From positions 59,224 through 123,223 of the forward strand of contig JAPZTJ010000057.1 in NCBI GenBank assembly GCA_027532555.1: a stretch of DNA of 64,000 nucleotides, written 5' to 3'. Below, piece after piece: positions 25,678-35,440 of this stretch. A program made the translations under genes and the position numbers. Origin of the DNA: Aquidulcibacter sp. Its GTDB lineage: Bacteria; Pseudomonadota; Alphaproteobacteria; Caulobacterales; Aquidulcibacteraceae. The notes beneath the pieces were generated by a model. The model saw nothing but the letters and a program-made list of their open reading frames with translations, was not told the origin of the DNA and searched no databases. Position 1 is the first letter of the stretch. Each line of letters opens with the position of its first letter.

Positions 25678-26559
25678 TCAGCTAGCTTTGGCCTGCAGGA
25701 CGGCTACAAGATTTCCAGCCCAATGGTCAAGATCGGCTTTGGCTTGATCCAAAGTCCAGCCCTTCACCATAAGGATAGCGATCCGGATGTTACGCCCTGC
25801 TTGTTCTAAGGCAACAGCGGCTTGCTCTTCCTCGCAGCCTGTCAGCTCCACAATCATCGCTTTGGCGCGAACCAGAAGCTTGCGGTTGGAGATTTGCATC
25901 GCCACCATCCGCCCTTCGAACACATAGCCCAAGCGGATCATCATGGTGGTGGACAGGACATTGAGCGCGATCTTCTGCGCAGTCCCGGCTTTCATGCGGG
26001 TGGAGCCAGCGATCACCTCAGCCCCGGTTTCGATCAAAATGCCAATCTCGGCCGCTTGGCACAGGGGGGCTGGCAGCTTATTGGCCAACCCAATCGTTAA
26101 AGCACCAGCGGCGCGGGCAGCCTCAATCACGCCAATCGTATAAGGCGTCGACCCACTGGCAGCTAAGCCGATAACGACATCGCTCGCAGTCAGCTGCAGG
26201 TTTTGGGCGTCTTCCATCCCCTTGGCATGGTCGTCTTCGGCCCCTTCGACCGCCTGCATAAGCGCTGTTTGCCCGCCTGCCATCAAGAAGACCATCCGCT
26301 CTTTCGGCCAGCCATAGGTGGGGCCAAGCTCCACCCCGTCTTGCACGCCAATCCGGCCAGAGGTGCCGGCACCGGCATAAACCAGTCGACCATGCCGCCC
26401 CAAACGAGCTGCCGCTTCCTCGGCTGCGTGGGCGAGCTGGGCTGAGACTTTGGCAACCGCTTCTGCCGCGTGGGCTTGATTGGCGATCATTTCCGCCACC
26501 GCGTCACGAGTTGGCCAGTCAGCAATATGGAGATAGGCTTTGAGCGCTGCTTCGGTCAT
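25678..26559 (-). CDS. murQ: N-acetylmuramic acid 6-phosphate etherase MurQ
   Basis: MurQ removes the lactyl ether from MurNAc-6-phosphate in cell-wall sugar recycling. The 293-residue SIS-domain protein shows GRLVYAGAGTSGRIGVQDGVE (family signature), VVIGLAASGSTPYTIG, the segment IETGAEVIAGSTRMKAGTAQK and a C-terminal helical domain. The gene precedes the GH3 gene, probably as an operon. A kinase such as AnmK or MurK is not seen nearby, so the supply of substrate is unclear. Confidence 0.9.
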   Translation of the reverse strand: MTEAALKAYLHIADWPTRDAVAEMIANQAHAAEAVAKVSAQLAHAAEEAAARLGRHGRLVYAGAGTSGRIGVQDGVELGPTYGWPKERMVFLMAGGQTALMQAVEGAEDDHAKGMEDAQNLQLTASDVVIGLAASGSTPYTIGVIEAARAAGALTIGLANKLPAPLCQAAEIGILIETGAEVIAGSTRMKAGTAQKIALNVLSTTMMIRLGYVFEGRMVAMQISNRKLLVRAKAMIVELTGCEEEQAAVALEQAGRNIRIAILMVKGWTLDQAKADLDHWAGNLVAVLQAKAS

Positions 26560-26777
26560 GACTTCAATTGGGCCTCTTAACTTAAAACCTGGCTGGCGTG
26601 TGACGTTTGGGCGCGCCCGCGAAACGGGTCAAAGCCTAAAAGAAGTCGACCACATTAGCCAATCACAGAATCTCGCAACACCAAAGCGTCTCAGGCCTTG
26701 CTGACATTGACTTGTACCCCCAAGTGAGGGCGAGATGGACGTAACCAACGGCTTGCAACCAAAGGACTAAATGCGTG

Positions 26778-27761
26778 ATGACCGACTATGCCAAAACAGT
26801 GATCGACCTGATTGGTGGGACACCACTTGTCCGATTGCGCGCTGCGAGCGAGGCCACTGGCTGTGAAATTTTGGGCAAGGCAGAGTTTTTGAATCCCGGC
26901 CAATCTGTAAAAGATCGGGCTGCTTTGGGCATTATTCGCGATGCAGAAGCCAGAGGTGCCTTAAAGCCTGGCGGGCTGATCGTGGAAGGGACGGCGGGTA
27001 ACACCGGGATTGGCCTGTCCATGGTCGCCAATGCGCTTGGTTATCGATGCATTATCGTCATGCCGCGCACGCAGTCCCAAGAGAAGAAGGATGCGGTGAA
27101 GCTGTTTGGCGCAGAATTGGTCGAAGTCGACGCCGTCGCCTTTTCCCACCCCGATCATTACACCAAAGTATCCCAGCGCTTGGCCGAAGAGCATGGTGGC
27201 CTCTGGGCCAATCAATTCGATAATCTGGCCAACCGCCGCGCGCATGAGGAAACCACCGGGCCCGAGATTTGGGAGCAGACAGCAGGCAAGATTGACGGTT
27301 TCATTTGTTCAGTAGGCTCTGGCGGCACATTGGGCGGGATTAGCCGAGCGCTGAAAGCACGAAATCCGAACATTGCGATTGGTATAGCCGACCCTGGTGG
27401 GGCCGCGCTTTATCATTGGTATAAGGATGGCGAGCTTAAGGCGACAGGAACCTCCATCACAGAGGGCATTGGCCAAGGCCGCGTCACCGCGAACTTAGAA
27501 GACGTGCTTGTAGATTATGCCTATCGCGTAGAAGATGAAGACTGGCTTCCCGTCTTGTTTGATCTGGTTAAAAATGAAGGCTTGGCGATTGGTGGCTCTG
27601 CAGCTCTCAATGTTGTTGGCGCGATGCGATTGGCGCAGGATTTGGGGCCGGGCAAGACCATCGTCACCATCCTATGCGATTATGCCAGCCGCTACCAAAG
27701 CAAGTTGTTCAATCGAGAGTTTTTGACCTCCAAAGGCCTTCCGGTGGCAGATTGGCTGTGA
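26778..27761 (+). CDS. cysK: Cysteine synthase (O-acetylserine sulfhydrylase)
   Basis: A PLP enzyme that makes cysteine from O-acetylserine and sulfide. The PLP lysine lies in LNPGQSVKDRAALG, the substrate loop is EGTAGNTGIG, and the phosphate cradle is GSGGTLGG. The 327-residue length and C-terminal YQSKLFNREFL tail match the family, although the GIADPGGAALYHWYKDGELK region suggests a CysK2-like or eukaryote-type branch. The ATG at 26778 follows an adjoining GTG at 26775. Its stop overlaps the next start as GTGA. Placement beside the sulfonate genes suggests use of released sulfur. Confidence 0.9.
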   Translation: MTDYAKTVIDLIGGTPLVRLRAASEATGCEILGKAEFLNPGQSVKDRAALGIIRDAEARGALKPGGLIVEGTAGNTGIGLSMVANALGYRCIIVMPRTQSQEKKDAVKLFGAELVEVDAVAFSHPDHYTKVSQRLAEEHGGLWANQFDNLANRRAHEETTGPEIWEQTAGKIDGFICSVGSGGTLGGISRALKARNPNIAIGIADPGGAALYHWYKDGELKATGTSITEGIGQGRVTANLEDVLVDYAYRVEDEDWLPVLFDLVKNEGLAIGGSAALNVVGAMRLAQDLGPGKTIVTILCDYASRYQSKLFNREFLTSKGLPVADWL

Positions 27762-28930
27762 GTTTGCGCTTTAACTCCAGCTTTTCGGACTTGCCGACCA
27801 CGATTTTTGAAGTGATGTCGGGCCTTGCCCGCACGCATAAGGCGATCAATCTGGGTCAAGGCTTTCCCGATAGCCAAGGTCCAGAGGCGCTGCGACGCTT
27901 GGCATGCGACGGGCTGATGACGGGCAGCAATCAATATCCGCCGATGTTGGGCATTCCTGCCCTTCGGGCCGCCGTCGCCGATCATTATGCCGCCCATCAA
28001 GGCCTTGTACTTAGCCCTGATCATGTGCTGGTCACCTCCGGCGCCACAGAAGCCTTGGCGGCGAGCTTTCTGGCGCTTTTGTCCCCCGGCGATGAAGTAA
28101 TCGTGCTTGATCCCGCTTATGACGCCTATCGCCCTTTGATTGCACGGGCCGGCGGGATTGCCAAAACGATCACGCTGAGGCCCCCGCACTGGCACTTGGA
28201 GCTGGCAGAAATTGAAGCGGCAATCACCAATAAAACCCGTGCGATCGTCCTCAATAACCCGATGAACCCGACCGGGCGCAGCTTTAGCCGCGCCGAGCTC
28301 ATGGGTTTAGCCAACATTTGCCAAGACCATGATCTTGTCGCCATTTGTGATGAGGTTTGGGAGCATGTGCGATTAACAGATCAAATCCATGTGTCGCTGT
28401 ACGGTTTGCCGGGGATGGCGGAGCGTACCGTGAAGATCGGGTCTGCGGGTAAAATGTTTGGCGTCACAGGTTGGAAAGTCGGCTTTGTGTGTGCTGAGCC
28501 CGATATCGCCAAAGTCATAGGCAAAGCCCATCAGTTTCTGACCTTTACCACCCCACCGCATTTGCAAGCCGCTGTCGCCCAAGCACTGGGGTGGGACAAG
28601 GCTTGGTATGATGAAGAGGCACAAGGTTATCAGGCGGCTTATCACGTGTTGCGCAGCGGCCTCCAGGAGCAGGGCTTTCACGTCCTGAACAGTGAGGCGA
28701 CCTACTTTATGTGCCTTGACCTGCAACAATCGGGGATTGATCGGCCCGCACTAGAATTCTGCCTTGAAGCCGTCGAAAGCTACGGCGTTGCCGCGATCCC
28801 CTTACAGAGCTTCTATGAAAAGCCTGAAGAAGCCCCACCTATCATCCGCCTGTGCTTTGCCAAACAAGAAGCCGTTTTGCGCGATGCCATTGGCCGTCTT
28901 GCCCAAGCGCGACGAGCTATGGTGACCTGA
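27758..28930 (+). CDS. PLP-dependent class I/II aminotransferase
   Basis: A fold-type I aminotransferase of about 390 residues, starting from a GTG that overlaps the cysK stop (GTGA). It shows INLGQGFPDSQGPEALR, SGATEALAASFLAL, LNNPMNPTGRSFSR and the PLP-lysine motif SAGKMFGVTGWKVGFV. The pattern resembles kynurenine/methionine aminotransferases (YbdL or KAT type). Coupling to cysK suggests a sulfur amino-acid substrate, which is inference. An in-frame start further upstream would lie inside cysK. Confidence 0.87.
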   Translation: MSLRFNSSFSDLPTTIFEVMSGLARTHKAINLGQGFPDSQGPEALRRLACDGLMTGSNQYPPMLGIPALRAAVADHYAAHQGLVLSPDHVLVTSGATEALAASFLALLSPGDEVIVLDPAYDAYRPLIARAGGIAKTITLRPPHWHLELAEIEAAITNKTRAIVLNNPMNPTGRSFSRAELMGLANICQDHDLVAICDEVWEHVRLTDQIHVSLYGLPGMAERTVKIGSAGKMFGVTGWKVGFVCAEPDIAKVIGKAHQFLTFTTPPHLQAAVAQALGWDKAWYDEEAQGYQAAYHVLRSGLQEQGFHVLNSEATYFMCLDLQQSGIDRPALEFCLEAVESYGVAAIPLQSFYEKPEEAPPIIRLCFAKQEAVLRDAIGRLAQARRAMVT

Positions 28931-29058
28931 TTGTCGATTTGGGGGGCGGGTCTGTGCAATAGTATCTCTAACGACTGGTTGCAGCTTGCATTTCTCGATA
29001 AGGTGGAAACAGATGCGTATAGGGCACTTCCATCAGGGCCAACCTTGGAGCGCTTTCT

Positions 29059-29838
29059 TTGATTGACTTCGTCACCCATCATTTTCACGACATCTGGCCA
29101 TTCATTTTGGTCGGCTTCGTCGCACAATTGGTCGATGGGGCTTTGGGCATGGCGTTTGGCGTGATCACCAGCACCCTTTTGGTCAGTGTGATGGGTATGC
29201 CACCTGCGAAGGCGTCTTCAACCGTCCATATTGTCGAGTTTTTCACGACCGCCGCGTCTGCGGTCAGCCACACCATCCATCGTAATGTGAACTGGAAGCT
29301 ATTTGCGACCTTGGTCATCCCCGGCATGATTGGCGGGATAACGGGTGCCTATCTTCTCTCCAACATCCATGCCGACACAGCCAGACCGTACGTCATGGCT
29401 TATCTCGCCTGTATCGGTGTCTATCTGCTCTGGCGTGGCTGGCGGATGACCAAAGGCCAACCCCATCGGACGGCCAAATATGTTGGGCCCTTAGGATTGG
29501 TCGGTGGATTTCTCGATGCCGTTGGTGGTGGGGGTTGGGGTCCTGTCGTGACCTCGAATCTGTTGGTTCAGGGCACAGAGCCCCGCATGACCATCGGCAC
29601 CGTCAATACGGCTGAATTCTTCTTGACCACTGTGATCTCGGCAACCTTCATCATCACACTTGGGTGGGAAGCCTTTACGCTGGCCACCATTGGCTTGATC
29701 ATCGGCGGTCTGATGGCTGCACCTTTTGGCGCAGTTCTCGCCAAGCGCGTACCTGCGAAGCAATTGCTTTATTTGGTTGGGACTGTCCTGACGCTGACCA
29801 GCCTGTTTTCCTTATCAAAGGCGCTTGGTCTGGTCTGA
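29059..29838 (+). CDS. TauE/SafE family sulfite or sulfonate exporter
   Basis: A 259-residue membrane protein with about seven or eight helices, starting at TTG (I-D-F-V-T-H). The family motif is seen twice: FVAQLVDGALGMAFGV near the N terminus and LVGGFLDAVGGGGWGPV in the middle. TauE/SafE proteins export sulfite, sulfoacetate or other organosulfur compounds. The position 130 bp after the aminotransferase and near an SsuD-like enzyme fits removal of sulfite made by desulfonation. Confidence 0.88.
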   Translation: MIDFVTHHFHDIWPFILVGFVAQLVDGALGMAFGVITSTLLVSVMGMPPAKASSTVHIVEFFTTAASAVSHTIHRNVNWKLFATLVIPGMIGGITGAYLLSNIHADTARPYVMAYLACIGVYLLWRGWRMTKGQPHRTAKYVGPLGLVGGFLDAVGGGGWGPVVTSNLLVQGTEPRMTIGTVNTAEFFLTTVISATFIITLGWEAFTLATIGLIIGGLMAAPFGAVLAKRVPAKQLLYLVGTVLTLTSLFSLSKALGLV

Positions 29839-29848
29839 CCTCTTGATC

Positions 29849-30370
29849 TTAAAGGGCAAGACGCATGATGCGCTCGTCATCCAAAGTATTGCCGACTTTA
29901 AAGTGATAGGCACCAACAATCTCAAAGCCATATTTTGAGTAGAGCCGCTTGGCACGCTCATTTTGGGACCATACACCCAGATAAAGCGCCGAGGCCTGTT
30001 TGGCACGTGCCCAATCGAGCGCCATGTCCATCAATCTCTGGGCCAGACCCGTCCCCTTTTGGGTTTCATCCAGATAGAGGCGGTAAAGCTCCAGCGCGTC
30101 AGACTTTGGGTTCTCAACCGGCAGGGTCAGAGGGCCACAATCGAGGAAGGCCACCAAGTCATCGCCGTGATAGACCATCGTCATGATCCGGGCAGGGTCT
30201 CGAATATCCTGTAAGGTCCGCTCCAGACTGAAACGATATTCTAGGAAGAAGCTCTTGTCTTCAGGTGGATAAAGATGGCCAAAGGTCTCAAGAAAGGTCT
30301 TGGCACCAAAGGCCGCCAATGCCGGTGCATCGCCATCTTCTGCCAACCGAATGACTAACGCCTCGCTCAC
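29849..30370 (-). CDS. GNAT family N-acetyltransferase co-transcribed with hisE
   Basis: A 173-residue GNAT protein with LYLDETQKGTGLAQRLMDMAL (acetyl-CoA loop motif A) and SALYLGVWSQNERAKRLYSKYGFEIVG (motif B). Its ATG overlaps the hisE stop (ATGA), so it is the last gene of the his operon. Substrate unknown; the pattern resembles the RimI/spermidine-type groups. The overlap suggests translational coupling rather than a fortuitous neighbour. Confidence 0.87.
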   Translation of the reverse strand: MSEALVIRLAEDGDAPALAAFGAKTFLETFGHLYPPEDKSFFLEYRFSLERTLQDIRDPARIMTMVYHGDDLVAFLDCGPLTLPVENPKSDALELYRLYLDETQKGTGLAQRLMDMALDWARAKQASALYLGVWSQNERAKRLYSKYGFEIVGAYHFKVGNTLDDERIMRLAL

Positions 30371-30699
30371 GAATTTGCTCTCCCGGCCTTTTCGACAAGG
30401 CCTGATGTGCCCCGGCGGGCCTCCAGAACGGCAGCAATTTCGGCACCCGTAACGCCCCGAGCGAGTAGACCAACCGCCAAATGATACAAGAGATCTGCGG
30501 CTTCTTTGGCAATTTCGTCGGTCGTGCCGCCAGCAATCGCAAGCGCTGTCTCAACGCCTTCTTCGCCCAGCTTCTTGCCGCATAGGACAGGGCCGCCTTG
30601 CAGCAATTTTGCCGTATAACTTTGACTCGGATCAGCAGCAGCCTTGACCGCTACATCGGTCAAGAGCTGGTCTAATGCCTGCCCTAAGGTGTCGCTCAT
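30367..30699 (-). CDS. hisE: Phosphoribosyl-ATP pyrophosphatase HisE
   Basis: HisE hydrolyses PR-ATP to PR-AMP, the second step of histidine synthesis. The 110-residue protein has the all-alpha NTP-pyrophosphatase motif [13 protein letters not shown] and the downstream EAADLLYHL carrying the metal-binding acids. It overlaps hisF and the GNAT gene by four bases each. No HisI is fused to it. Confidence 0.95.
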   Translation of the reverse strand: MSDTLGQALDQLLTDVAVKAAADPSQSYTAKLLQGGPVLCGKKLGEEGVETALAIAGGTTDEIAKEAADLLYHLAVGLLARGVTGAEIAAVLEARRGTSGLVEKAGRANS

Positions 30700-31478
30700 C
30701 GCAGGTTTCCTTGAATCGGTTGGCGTACTTTGGCCCCAGCGGCCGCTAGGGCTGCCCGCGCCTCTGCCAGTGTATGGGTTCTGAAGTGAAAAATCGATGC
30801 CGCCAGAACGGCATTGGCATGGCCTTGCGTGACGCCTGCCACCAGATCGTCCAGATTGCCTACCCCGCCAGAAGCAATCACCGGCACAGACACGCTATCG
30901 GCGATGGCACGCGTTAAAGCCAGATCATAGCCAGACTTGGTGCCATCCTTGTCCATGGAGGTGACCAACAGCTCTCCCGCGCCACGGTCGACCACGTCTT
31001 TGGCAAAGGCCAATGCGTCAATGCCGGTTGCATTGCGACCGCCATGGGTGAAAATCTCCCATTGTTCGGGGCCTGTTTGTTTGGCATCAATCGCGACCAC
31101 GACGCACTGGGCCCCAAAGCGGCGCGCGGCGGCTGTTACCAAGCTGGGGTCTTTGACGGCCGAGGTATTGATCGCCACCTTATCAGCTCCAGCCAACAAC
31201 AGGGCGCGGAAATCGTCCGTCGTACGAACACCCCCGCCAACGGTTAAGGGGGTGAAACAAACTTCGGCTGTGCGCCGTACCACGTCCAGCAGCGTGCCTC
31301 GGCCCTCATGGCTGGCGGAGATGTCGAGGAAGCAAATCTCGTCGGCCCCCTCGCCGTCATAGAATTGCGCCTGCTCGACAGGGTCGCCAGCATCGCGCAA
31401 CCCTTCAAACTGCACGCCCTTCACGACCCGGCCGTCCTTGACATCCAAGCAGGGAATGATGCGAACTTTCAGCGTCAT
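30696..31478 (-). CDS. hisF: Imidazole glycerol-phosphate synthase cyclase subunit HisF
   Basis: HisF uses ammonia from HisH to close the imidazole ring, giving IGP and AICAR. It is a TIM barrel with catalytic Asp residues in [17 protein letters not shown] and VVAIDAKQ, phosphate-binding loops TVGGGVRT and [13 protein letters not shown]. At 260 residues it is normal length. It overlaps hisA upstream and hisE downstream. Confidence 0.97.
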   Translation of the reverse strand: MTLKVRIIPCLDVKDGRVVKGVQFEGLRDAGDPVEQAQFYDGEGADEICFLDISASHEGRGTLLDVVRRTAEVCFTPLTVGGGVRTTDDFRALLLAGADKVAINTSAVKDPSLVTAAARRFGAQCVVVAIDAKQTGPEQWEIFTHGGRNATGIDALAFAKDVVDRGAGELLVTSMDKDGTKSGYDLALTRAIADSVSVPVIASGGVGNLDDLVAGVTQGHANAVLAASIFHFRTHTLAEARAALAAAGAKVRQPIQGNLR

Positions 31479-32197
31479 GCTGCGGCCTTGAGGGCTTCGA
31501 TGGGGTCAATCAGGCCATCATAGAGCGCACGGCCTAAAATGGCCCCGGCAACAGGTTTGCCCGCACGGGCTTTGAGGGCGACGATATCTTGCACGCCAGC
31601 CAAACCACCTGACGCGATCACATCCATGCCCACGGCGTCTGCAATCGCGCCGGTGAAATCAATATTGATGCCCGTCTTCGTGCCGTCGCGACCAACGTCG
31701 GTCACAATCAGGGCAGCCACGCCTGCATCTTCAAACTGACGGGCCAAATCCAAGGCGGCCAGATTGGTCGTTTCCACCCAGCCTTCCACCGCCACCATGC
31801 CGTCAATCGCATCAATTCCCACTGCAACTTGGCCCGGAAAAGCCTTTGCGGCCTCGCGCACAAATTGGGGTTGTTTCGCGGCAATTGTGCCCAGGATCAC
31901 ACGGGTGACGCCCATAGAAAGCGTCTTCTCAATCGCGTTGAGATCGCGAATACCACCGCCCACTTGCATTGGCAGACTGGTCCGGGCGCGAATGGCGGCA
32001 ATTGCCTCAAGATTGGCTCCGGCCCCCTTGAGGGCACCGTCAAGGTCAACGATATGGAGATAGCCAAAACCCATCGCTTCAAAGCTAGCCGCGCGCGCGG
32101 ATGGGTCGGTATCAAACACAGTCATTTGGGCGAAATCGCCCTTGTACAGGCGAACGGCCTGCCCATCCTTCAAATCAATTGCGGGGTATAAGATCAT
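31475..32197 (-). CDS. hisA: ProFAR isomerase HisA
   Basis: HisA isomerises the ProFAR aminoaldose to a ketose. The barrel begins [22 protein letters not shown] with the first catalytic Asp, has [10 protein letters not shown], and a second Asp in [13 protein letters not shown] chose the ATG at 32197, which overlaps the hisH stop (ATGA) and gives 240 residues. The frame stays open upstream through hisH with no family similarity, so that part was dropped. Confidence 0.95.
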   Translation of the reverse strand: MILYPAIDLKDGQAVRLYKGDFAQMTVFDTDPSARAASFEAMGFGYLHIVDLDGALKGAGANLEAIAAIRARTSLPMQVGGGIRDLNAIEKTLSMGVTRVILGTIAAKQPQFVREAAKAFPGQVAVGIDAIDGMVAVEGWVETTNLAALDLARQFEDAGVAALIVTDVGRDGTKTGINIDFTGAIADAVGMDVIASGGLAGVQDIVALKARAGKPVAGAILGRALYDGLIDPIEALKAAA

Positions 32198-32814
32198 TGC
32201 TTTAGCCATTCTTCCAACAGCGCCAGACCCGCCCTTTGGCTTTTTTCCGGGTGGAATTGCACGCCCATGATATTGTCCTTCGCGACAGCGGCGGCAAATC
32301 GATCGGCACCATAGGTGCACCAAGCCGCGACATCGGGATTGTGCGCAGCACGGAATGCAAAGGAGTGGACGAAATAGACATCCTGCGCCCCACCCCAAGC
32401 GGCGTCAAAAACCGCATTTTTAGTCGGTTCTGCCGTATTCCAGCCCATATGCGGCACTTTCAGCTCTGAGGAGCCCGGCCGTATGACCGAGGTTTTTCCG
32501 CCGATCCAACCAAGGCCGGGGGTAGAGCCGAACTCAATCCCTACATCAGCCAAGAGTTGCATGCCTACACAGATCCCTAGGAAGGCAGCACCCTCACCGC
32601 GCACGCGGGTCTCTAGAGCCTCGCGCAAACCATCGACAGCGGCGAGATTAGCGGCGCAATCAGCAAATGCCCCCACGCCCGGCAACACAATTTGATCGGC
32701 CTTTGCAATACGATCCGGGTCGGCCGTCACACAGACATCGCGCGCACCGGCTGCAACCAACGCTTTCTCTGCGGAGCGAAGATTGCCAGAGCCATAATCG
32801 ATTAAGGTAAGCAT
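32194..32814 (-). CDS. hisH: Imidazole glycerol-phosphate synthase amidotransferase subunit HisH
   Basis: HisH is the class I glutaminase that supplies ammonia to HisF. Visible are IDYGSGNLRSAEKAL, the nucleophile Cys in FLGICVGMQLL and the His/Glu pair in GVQFHPEKSQ, giving a complete catalytic triad in 206 residues. The gene starts nine bases after hisB and overlaps hisA. Confidence 0.96.
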   Translation of the reverse strand: MLTLIDYGSGNLRSAEKALVAAGARDVCVTADPDRIAKADQIVLPGVGAFADCAANLAAVDGLREALETRVRGEGAAFLGICVGMQLLADVGIEFGSTPGLGWIGGKTSVIRPGSSELKVPHMGWNTAEPTKNAVFDAAWGGAQDVYFVHSFAFRAAHNPDVAAWCTYGADRFAAAVAKDNIMGVQFHPEKSQRAGLALLEEWLKQ

Positions 32815-32823
32815 TTCCGTGCC

Positions 32824-33411
32824 TTAAAGGACGCCCTTTGTTGAGGCGACAGCCCCATTCAAACGAGGGTCAATTTCAATCGCGACCCTTAAGGCGCGCG
32901 CGAGGGCTTTGTAACAGCTCTCGATGATATGGTGCGTATTCTCGCCATATAGGTTTTCGACATGCAGACACAGGCCACCATTGCCTGCAAATGCGTGGAA
33001 CCATTCCTTGAACAACTCTGTGTCCATCTCGCCGACCTTCGGACGCTCAAAATTGACCTTCCAAACCAGATAGGGCCGGTTCGCCAAATCAATCGACGCG
33101 CGCGACAAAGTCTCGTCCATCGGGATATAGGCATGGCCAAACCGCCGGATGCCAGAAAAATCGCCCAAAGCGGATTTAAGCGCCTGACCCATCACAATGC
33201 CGGTATCTTCGACCGTGTGATGCATATCAATATGCAAGTCGCCCTTCGTAGAAACCGTCAGGTCAATCAGCGCATGCTTAGCAAAGCTTTCGAGCATATG
33301 ATCAAAAAAGCCAATGCCAGTAGAAACTTTCGCTGTGCCTGTCCCATCCAAATTCATGGTGACAGAGATCTGCGTTTCTTTGGTATTGCGCTGAATGGTG
33401 GCCGTCCGCAC
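32824..33411 (-). CDS. hisB: Imidazoleglycerol-phosphate dehydratase HisB
   Basis: HisB dehydrates IGP to imidazole acetol phosphate. The 195-residue protein has [17 protein letters not shown], the metal-ligand [19 protein letters not shown], and [14 protein letters not shown] [14 protein letters not shown]. No HisB-N phosphatase domain is present, as is usual outside enterobacteria. It is the first gene of hisBHAFE-GNAT. Confidence 0.97.
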   Translation of the reverse strand: MRTATIQRNTKETQISVTMNLDGTGTAKVSTGIGFFDHMLESFAKHALIDLTVSTKGDLHIDMHHTVEDTGIVMGQALKSALGDFSGIRRFGHAYIPMDETLSRASIDLANRPYLVWKVNFERPKVGEMDTELFKEWFHAFAGNGGLCLHVENLYGENTHHIIESCYKALARALRVAIEIDPRLNGAVASTKGVL

Positions 33412-33640
33412 GATGAAATCTTTCCGCTATTGGTCTGGGTGAGCGCACCAATGTTTGGGGCGAGCGGCCCCTCTTAGCGCGTTGGGAAGGCAAAGGAAAC
33501 ACGTGATCGCGCTGGTTTCAGTCTGCATCTGCGACGCCCAGATTAAGGCGGTGTCAACCTAATGTGTGCAAAAAGCAAGAATTGGTCTGAGAACTCGTTG
33601 GCGCTGTCGCCGCATCCAGAACCCATAGGCGTCGTGTTTA

Positions 33641-35389
33641 GTGAAAGATTGGCTCGAAAACATTCTAAAGACACTGGCCGGGAAGCTAACTTTGGCTTTC
33701 CTTGGCCTGATTAGTGTCGTGATGTTAGGCTTAATCGTGATCTTGGGCTTTACCCTCGGCGGACGTGCATTGACATGGGCCGTTGGCGGCGCAACGCTGT
33801 CGGTGGTTCTAGCCACGGCAGCCTTCTTTGCATTTGTGAGCCGCATCACAAATCCACTGCGCGATTTAACAGAATTTGCCCAACAGACCAATTTGAAGCG
33901 TTTAGGTGTCCGTCTCGACATTCGTTCTGGCGATGAGCTCGAAATTCTTGCCCGTGCCATGAACCGAATGATGCAGCGCTTGGACGCGTCTATGAAGCGG
34001 ATCCAGCAACTTGCTTTTGTAGACACCATCACCGAGCTGCCTAACCGCGACCGTTTTCGGCAGGAAACCGATGAAGCCGCAAAATCCAATGCTGCTAACA
34101 ATTTAGTCGGCGCCGTTATCTCGATCGATGTCGACAAATTTATCCGAGTGCAAGAGACCTTGGGCCAGATTGCTGGCGAAGAATTGTTAGGGCTGGTTGC
34201 AGTGCGCCTATCGGCCGCGGTCCGGGCGTCGGATCGGATCGTGCGATTGCAAACCTGCATCGCTCGGCCGGCACTTTTGGCACGGACCGGGACTTCTGAA
34301 TTTGCCGTTCTGATTCCAGACATTGATGATCCAACCCAAGCGGGTCGTTTTGCACAATTGGTCGCAGCAGGTTTGCGCCAGCACTTTGAGCTGGGTGGTC
34401 ACCACATCGTGTTGGGGGCTTGCGCAGGTATCGCGATTTTCCCGCAAGATGGCGAGACGGGCGAAGAAGTCCTGCGTTCAGCTGACCTTGCTCTCAGCCA
34501 CGCGCGCAATGGTGGCCGCAACCGCAGCGTCTTCTTTACGCGGAAGATGAACCAGCGCGCGCTGGAGAAACTGGTGCTCGAGAATGAGATTCGCGCCGGG
34601 ATCGATCAAGGTCAGTTCATAGCCTATTTCCAGCCAAAAGTGGATTTGGGCACGGGCCGCATTCACGGCTGCGAAGCCTTAGTGCGCTGGAACCACCCAA
34701 CCCAAGGCATGGTGTCGCCGACCAAATTCATTACTGCCGCAGAAGAAACTGGCCTAATTGCGCCTTTAGGCGATTACATCATGCGCGACGCCGCCAAAAA
34801 GGCTGCAGCTTGGCTGCGCCGGGGCATCGCGCTGCGCGTGGCGGTCAATGTGTCGGCGATGCAGTTCAACGACGATAATTTTACTACCAAGGTGCAAAAT
34901 ATTCTGGCCGAAACCGGCCTGCCGGCTTCTTTGTTCGAGTTGGAAATTACTGAATCCATCGCGATGAGCAATCCAGATCGGGTGATCCGCCTGCTGGAAC
35001 CGTTGCGGAACAAGGGCGTTCGGATCGCCATTGATGATTTCGGAACCGGTCACTCAAACCTAGCAGCGCTTACCCGCATGCCGTTTGACGTCTTTAAGAT
35101 CGACCAAAGCTTTATCAGCGCCTTGGGCAAAGACCGCAATGCGCCGACGATGATTGAAACCATTATCGCGATGGCAGGCGGACTGAATTATGAGACCGTT
35201 GCTGAAGGCGTGGAAACCCAAGAACAAGCAGCTTTCTTGAAGAAGCGTGGCGCGACTTTCGGGCAAGGCTACCTGTTTGGCTCGCCCATGTCGGCAGATC
35301 AGTTTGAAGCCCATGCCCGCAATTGGGCGGCCCGCGCAGACGGCCTTGCCCCTGCACCGCAGATCGAGGGACTGCGCCGTACCAGCTAA
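33641..35389 (+). CDS. Membrane GGDEF-EAL protein, probable cyclic di-GMP phosphodiesterase
   Basis: The 582-residue protein has two N-terminal membrane helices (about 14-38 and 44-66), a HAMP-like linker (about 67-118), a GGDEF domain (about 119-305) and an EAL domain (about 315-560). The GGDEF site reads GTSEF at residues 217-221, so cyclase activity is unlikely. The EAL side is intact: CEALVRW (EAL 345-347), ELEITESI, IDDFGTGHSNL, KIDQSF and AEGVET. It is therefore a likely phosphodiesterase with a GTP-sensing or structural GGDEF remnant. GTG start. Confidence 0.88.
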   Translation: MKDWLENILKTLAGKLTLAFLGLISVVMLGLIVILGFTLGGRALTWAVGGATLSVVLATAAFFAFVSRITNPLRDLTEFAQQTNLKRLGVRLDIRSGDELEILARAMNRMMQRLDASMKRIQQLAFVDTITELPNRDRFRQETDEAAKSNAANNLVGAVISIDVDKFIRVQETLGQIAGEELLGLVAVRLSAAVRASDRIVRLQTCIARPALLARTGTSEFAVLIPDIDDPTQAGRFAQLVAAGLRQHFELGGHHIVLGACAGIAIFPQDGETGEEVLRSADLALSHARNGGRNRSVFFTRKMNQRALEKLVLENEIRAGIDQGQFIAYFQPKVDLGTGRIHGCEALVRWNHPTQGMVSPTKFITAAEETGLIAPLGDYIMRDAAKKAAAWLRRGIALRVAVNVSAMQFNDDNFTTKVQNILAETGLPASLFELEITESIAMSNPDRVIRLLEPLRNKGVRIAIDDFGTGHSNLAALTRMPFDVFKIDQSFISALGKDRNAPTMIETIIAMAGGLNYETVAEGVETQEQAAFLKKRGATFGQGYLFGSPMSADQFEAHARNWAARADGLAPAPQIEGLRRTS

Positions 35390-35440
35390 GCTAGAGCGGT
35401 GCGCCTTGAAGTCAGCCCGCACAAACGCCATTAAACACTC

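Noticed and set aside
26560..26774. Riboswitch or attenuator before cysK
   Set aside because: No hairpin with T-run or known aptamer pattern was found in the 215-bp region.
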